Assembly (NCBI GenBank): GCA_028695395.1
Contig: JAQVJB010000029.1
Coordinates: 2,908-19,080, forward strand
Source of the DNA: Actinomycetota bacterium
GTDB lineage: Bacteria > Actinomycetota > Humimicrobiia > Humimicrobiales > Humimicrobiaceae
Direction of reading: 5' to 3'
DNA length: 16,173 nucleotides
Positions 13,217 to 16,173 of this stretch are shown here, piece by piece. The position numbers were made by a program, and so were the translations under genes. The stretch's first letter is position 1, and every line of letters starts with the position of its first letter. The notes under the pieces were generated by a model. The model saw nothing but the letters and a program-made list of their open reading frames with translations. It did not search any database and had not been told where the DNA came from.

Positions 13217-14162
13217 TGAAAATTTAAGCAATCTGATAAGAACATATGCGGTATGGCTGATACTTTTACTGCTTATCGTAATAATGTCTTTTATCTCTCC
13301 TGTATTTCTTACACTTAGAAATTTTATAACCGTATTTAAAAACATCGGTCCTTTTTCTATTGTAGCTGTCGGGCTTACATTTGTCTTTCTGGGAGGAGGT
13401 TTTGACTTAAGCCAGGGAGCTATACTCCTTCTTACATCGACTATAATCGTAAATTTGAATCCTGTAACGGGAATTTCATTTGTCGGCAGTTTTCTTTTAT
13501 GCCTGCTAGCCGCAGCGGTTATTGGGGCAATAAATGGATATTTTATCGGCATGCAGCGTATGAATGCTTTTATAACTACTCTTGGAATGAGATATGTGTT
13601 GGGAGCACTTATATATATTGTCACTTCCGGTGCTGTTATAAGCGCTGCAAGCAAAAGCCATATTCTTGAGGCGCTGGGACTGAATAGTGTTTTCAGGATT
13701 CCGATACAGACAATAATCGTTGCAGCGATAATAATAATCTGCTGGTTTATTGTCAGATTTACTGCTTATTCAAGGGAAGTAAAGATAGTCGGAAGCTCTC
13801 TATTTGTAAGCAGATTTACAGGATTGAAATTTGGCAGAATTCAGCTATCTACTTATGTGATAAATGCTGTGCTTGCGGGAATTGCAGGAATTTTAGTCGG
13901 AAGCCAGATGTCATATGTTGTCCCGACTCTTACATGGAATTATGATTTTGATGCGATTACTGCATGTGCAGTCGGAGGCATCAGTCTTTCAGGAGGGCGC
14001 GGCAGTATCATGAATACTCTTGCCGGAGTAATGCTGATAGGGTTTATAAATAATGCCATGGTCCTTCTCGGACTAGCCCAGGCATGGCAGTCAATTTTCA
14101 AAGGCCTGGTGCTTCTAATTGCTATTATTGTGGATATGCAGATAAAGAAAAGATATGAATAA
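13170..14162 (+). CDS. Sugar ABC transporter permease 1 (RbsC type)
   Basis: A 330-residue membrane protein with about eight to ten hydrophobic segments from residue 25 on. RbsC-family motifs are seen: GGGFDLSQGAIL (75-86, normally GxxDLSVG), RMNAFITTLGMRYVLGA (130-146), and the ATPase-contact region TACAVGGISLSGGRGSIMNT (264-283). It starts inside the end of the ATPase gene (47-base overlap). AAAGG lies 11 bases before the ATG. Together with the second permease it would form the membrane channel. The Val-to-Gln change in DLSQG sits in a conserved loop and is the main oddity. Confidence 0.92.
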   Translation: MKETSQAATYKLKRDNENLSNLIRTYAVWLILLLLIVIMSFISPVFLTLRNFITVFKNIGPFSIVAVGLTFVFLGGGFDLSQGAILLLTSTIIVNLNPVTGISFVGSFLLCLLAAAVIGAINGYFIGMQRMNAFITTLGMRYVLGALIYIVTSGAVISAASKSHILEALGLNSVFRIPIQTIIVAAIIIICWFIVRFTAYSREVKIVGSSLFVSRFTGLKFGRIQLSTYVINAVLAGIAGILVGSQMSYVVPTLTWNYDFDAITACAVGGISLSGGRGSIMNTLAGVMLIGFINNAMVLLGLAQAWQSIFKGLVLLIAIIVDMQIKKRYE

Positions 14163-14243
14163 AAGTATTGGTGAAAAATAACGGTATAAGCCAATATAAA
14201 AAATAAAACATGTAAAAAAGTATGAATATAGCAGAGGTAATAT

Positions 14244-15233
14244 ATGGCTACAGAAAACATGCAAAATAAAACAATAGAAGACGCATACAGGAAAAATTTT
14301 TCGGTTTTGAGTGTTTTTTACAATCTCAGGATTTTAATTCTTATTATTATTGCCATTGTGCTTTTCTCCATATTATCAAAAGGTTTTTTTACCCTTCAGA
14401 CTCTTAACTCTATTCTTTCATTGATGTCTGCTTACGGTGTTATTGCAATCGGCCAGACTCTTGTCATACTTGTTGGAGATCTGGACCTTTCAGTTGGAGG
14501 CATTATGTCAATTTCAGGTCTTTTGCTGATAAAAATGATGCCTTATGGAATAAGTGCAGCGATTGCTTCATCAATACTGGTCGGACTATTTATCGGTCTC
14601 ATAAACGGTTTGATAATAACGAGATTTAGAGTAAATTCAATTATTGCGACAATCGGAATGAACTTTTTACTTCTGGGTATTGCAAATCTGATATCTGAAG
14701 GGACGATACATCTAAGCGATAACCCTGTTGTAGCGTTTGGGAATAGCGTTATATGGTATATTCCATTTATAGCAATAATTTATATTGCATTGATGCTTAT
14801 TATCCAATTAATCTTAAAGAGAACAACATTCGGCATAAAGATTTATTGTGTCGGTGCAAACAGAGTATCTTGTGAACTTTCGGGTATAAATGATAAAAAT
14901 ATAGTACTTCTAACCTTTATATTATCTGGGTTATTTGCAAGCTTAGGTGGATTATTATATACAGCGAAACTTGCTGCAGCCAGTCCTCTTTATGGTGGAG
15001 ATGTACCGATTTTTGTAATAACTGCTGTTTTGCTTGGCGGCACCACTTTGGGAGGCGGCTACGGTGATTCTGTTAAAACTTTTTCAGGCATACTCTTAAT
15101 CACTTTAATAACAAAAGGTCTTACCGTCCTTAATGTGGCAGCATATTTCCAGAATATGATTATCGGCATTATTCTGATTCTACTTCTTTTCATCGGAAGA
15201 AGGCTTACAGCAAGAAGCAGGCTTTTTGTTTGA
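14244..15233 (+). CDS. Sugar ABC transporter permease 2 (RbsC type)
   Basis: A 329-residue membrane protein of the same family as the preceding permease but clearly different in sequence. Motifs: VGDLDLSVGGIM (77-88, canonical), RVNSIIATIGMNFLLLG (129-145), and VITAVLLGGTTLGGGYGDSVKT (258-279). AGAGGT at 14233-14238 serves as SD. The 81-base gap before it contains no promoter that I can defend. Two unlike permeases with one tandem ATPase indicates a heterodimeric channel, whereas the E. coli ribose transporter uses a homodimer. Confidence 0.92.
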   Translation: MATENMQNKTIEDAYRKNFSVLSVFYNLRILILIIIAIVLFSILSKGFFTLQTLNSILSLMSAYGVIAIGQTLVILVGDLDLSVGGIMSISGLLLIKMMPYGISAAIASSILVGLFIGLINGLIITRFRVNSIIATIGMNFLLLGIANLISEGTIHLSDNPVVAFGNSVIWYIPFIAIIYIALMLIIQLILKRTTFGIKIYCVGANRVSCELSGINDKNIVLLTFILSGLFASLGGLLYTAKLAAASPLYGGDVPIFVITAVLLGGTTLGGGYGDSVKTFSGILLITLITKGLTVLNVAAYFQNMIIGIILILLLFIGRRLTARSRLFV

Positions 15234-15311
15234 ATAATATATATTTAGTTATTAATATAGGTTTTTAAAGTGTCTTTACAGAATAAATAGTTAAAGCACG
15301 AATTATTAAAT

Positions 15312-15317
15312 TATAAT
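15312..15317 (+). promoter_or_regulatory. Possible -10 box before the NagB-like gene
   Basis: TATAAT occurs 27 bases before the ATG at 15344, but no good -35 hexamer lies at the right distance. It may be chance in AT-rich DNA. The gene could be cotranscribed with the permeases instead. Confidence 0.2.
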
Positions 15318-15343
15318 GTTTTAGAAATTGTGGGGTAAATAAA

Positions 15344-16173
15344 ATGAGCGATTTCAAATTTAATCCAGCTGAGTTTGTCCCTTTCAGGAACAAAGAAGTT
15401 CTTGAAAAAGTAAGGAAGATCCATGGCAAGGACCTTGAAAAATATTCAAATGATAAGATGAAAATCAAAGTCATAAAGAATCCACATCCGATAATTATAG
15501 GTGATATTTTTACAAGAATTAAAATGTCAGACGATTTAGACAAACGCCAGGTTCTAATACTGGGAAACCCGGAGCCTGAAACATATATACCTGTAGCAGA
15601 ACTTATTAATTATTATAAGGTAAATTGCCGAAATGTTTATTTGTTTGCTATGGATGAGTGGGCTGATGAAAATGGCAATATTGCGCCTACAAGCTATAAG
15701 GCAGGCTTTGCATATTCTCTCCTTAATTATTTTTATTATCAGATAGACGAAAAGCTCAGGATGCCTCTTGACCATGTTTTCTATCCCACTAATGAGAATA
15801 TTAGAGACTATTCCAAACTTATTAATGAAAAGGGTGAGGGCGGAGCTGATGTTTGCTACTCAAGTCCAGGATGGTCAGGACATATTGCTTTTGTTGATCC
15901 TGCAGAAGAATTTTTAACTGATGATATCAATGAATATTTAAAGATGGATGCAAGAATTGTTACGCTGCACCCTCTTACAATATGCCAGAATTCATTGCAT
16001 GGTATTTTTGGACAGTCAGGCGATATAGCTAATGTTCCTCCCAAAGCGGCAACTATCGGTCCGGGCGATGTTGCACGTTCAAGAGTGAGGATAGAGCTAC
16101 ATGCGCTTCAAACCATGGGGACATTCGTTTCATGGCAAAGGATGACATCCAGACTCATCCTGCTTGGGCCTGT
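15344..16173 (+). CDS. NagB-like (glucosamine-6-phosphate deaminase family) protein, 3' truncated
   Basis: An open frame from ATG 15344 runs past the window end and gives 276 residues plus two bases. The fold family is recognised from the order of motifs: LILGNPEPETYIPV (about 71-84), VYLFAMDEWADENGNIAPTSY (about 98-118, the counterpart of NagB MDEY with Asp104), GGADVCYSSPGWSGHIAFVDP (about 166-186, the counterpart of GxxxDGHIAFNEP with His180), and VPPKAATIGPGDV (about 231-243, the counterpart of VPxxAxTxGxG). Family members convert amino-sugar phosphates to keto-sugar phosphates with release of ammonia, or carry out related isomerase or lactonase chemistry. Two NagB active-site positions appear changed: the Asp before GHIAF is Ser178, and the Glu of NEP is Asp185. 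The N-terminal extension of about 40 residues is longer than in NagB. A different substrate or reaction is therefore likely. The weak SD is TGGGG. Confidence 0.8.
   Translation, partial: MSDFKFNPAEFVPFRNKEVLEKVRKIHGKDLEKYSNDKMKIKVIKNPHPIIIGDIFTRIKMSDDLDKRQVLILGNPEPETYIPVAELINYYKVNCRNVYLFAMDEWADENGNIAPTSYKAGFAYSLLNYFYYQIDEKLRMPLDHVFYPTNENIRDYSKLINEKGEGGADVCYSSPGWSGHIAFVDPAEEFLTDDINEYLKMDARIVTLHPLTICQNSLHGIFGQSGDIANVPPKAATIGPGDVARSRVRIELHALQTMGTFVSWQRMTSRLILLGP

Noticed and set aside
13196..13654. Minus-strand ORF of 152 codons opposite the first RbsC-type permease
   Set aside because: It is opposite a motif-supported gene and its product looks like compositional noise.
14163..14195. TATTGG...CCAATA short inverted repeat between the two permeases
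   Set aside because: The six-base arms are widely spaced in AT-rich DNA and can easily be chance.
15234..15343. Riboswitch or terminator between the second permease and the NagB-like gene
   Set aside because: I see only AT-rich sequence without a strong hairpin or recognised aptamer pattern.

Overview
The window is AT-rich (by eye about two-thirds A+T). Every recognisable gene lies on the + strand. It reads as a bacterial chromosome: there are sigma70-type promoters, Shine-Dalgarno sites, lipoprotein signal peptides and a LacI regulator. I see no tRNA, rRNA, insertion sequence, phage gene or CRISPR array. The gene content (FmdE-like protein, TrmO, two ABC importers, lipoproteins with an Ala/Glu/Thr-rich linker) suits a fermentative or otherwise anaerobic low-GC bacterium. 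The phylum cannot be settled here. Clostridia-like Firmicutes, Atribacterota or low-GC uncultured Actinomycetota are all possible, and this is a guess from memory.

Region 1 (1-1887) holds the tail of an unidentified protein, a small lysine/glutamate-rich coiled-coil (phasin-like) protein, and a membrane-anchored slipin of the SPFH/stomatin family.

Region 2 (about 2038-8206) is a tightly packed operon of six genes: an FmdE-domain metalloprotein with a zinc ribbon, a family-5 solute-binding lipoprotein, two Dpp/Opp/Nik-type permeases, one polypeptide carrying both ATPases, and a TrmO-type tRNA methyltransferase. Genes overlap or are separated by a few bases. The promoter region carries a perfect inverted repeat, GTGTTAC-N13-GTAACAC, just upstream of a TATAAT box. 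Its half-sites resemble ones I recall for NikR operators outside the enterobacteria. Together this suggests a metal-responsive (possibly nickel or metal-chelate) uptake operon tied to a metal-binding FmdE protein and a tRNA modification enzyme. This is the most interesting system in the window.

Region 3 (about 8238-16173) is a carbohydrate utilisation locus. A LacI-family regulator has a consensus promoter followed at once by a double LacI-type operator. After it come a ribose/galactose-type binding lipoprotein, a strong GC-rich hairpin, a Gfo/Idh/MocA dehydrogenase, a tandem-domain sugar ATPase, two non-identical RbsC-type permeases, and a 3'-truncated NagB-like (glucosamine-6-phosphate deaminase family) protein whose apparent active site departs from NagB. 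The likely logic is import of a sugar or cyclitol, oxidation by the dehydrogenase, then aldose-ketose or deaminase-type chemistry, under LacI control. The substrate cannot be named from sequence.
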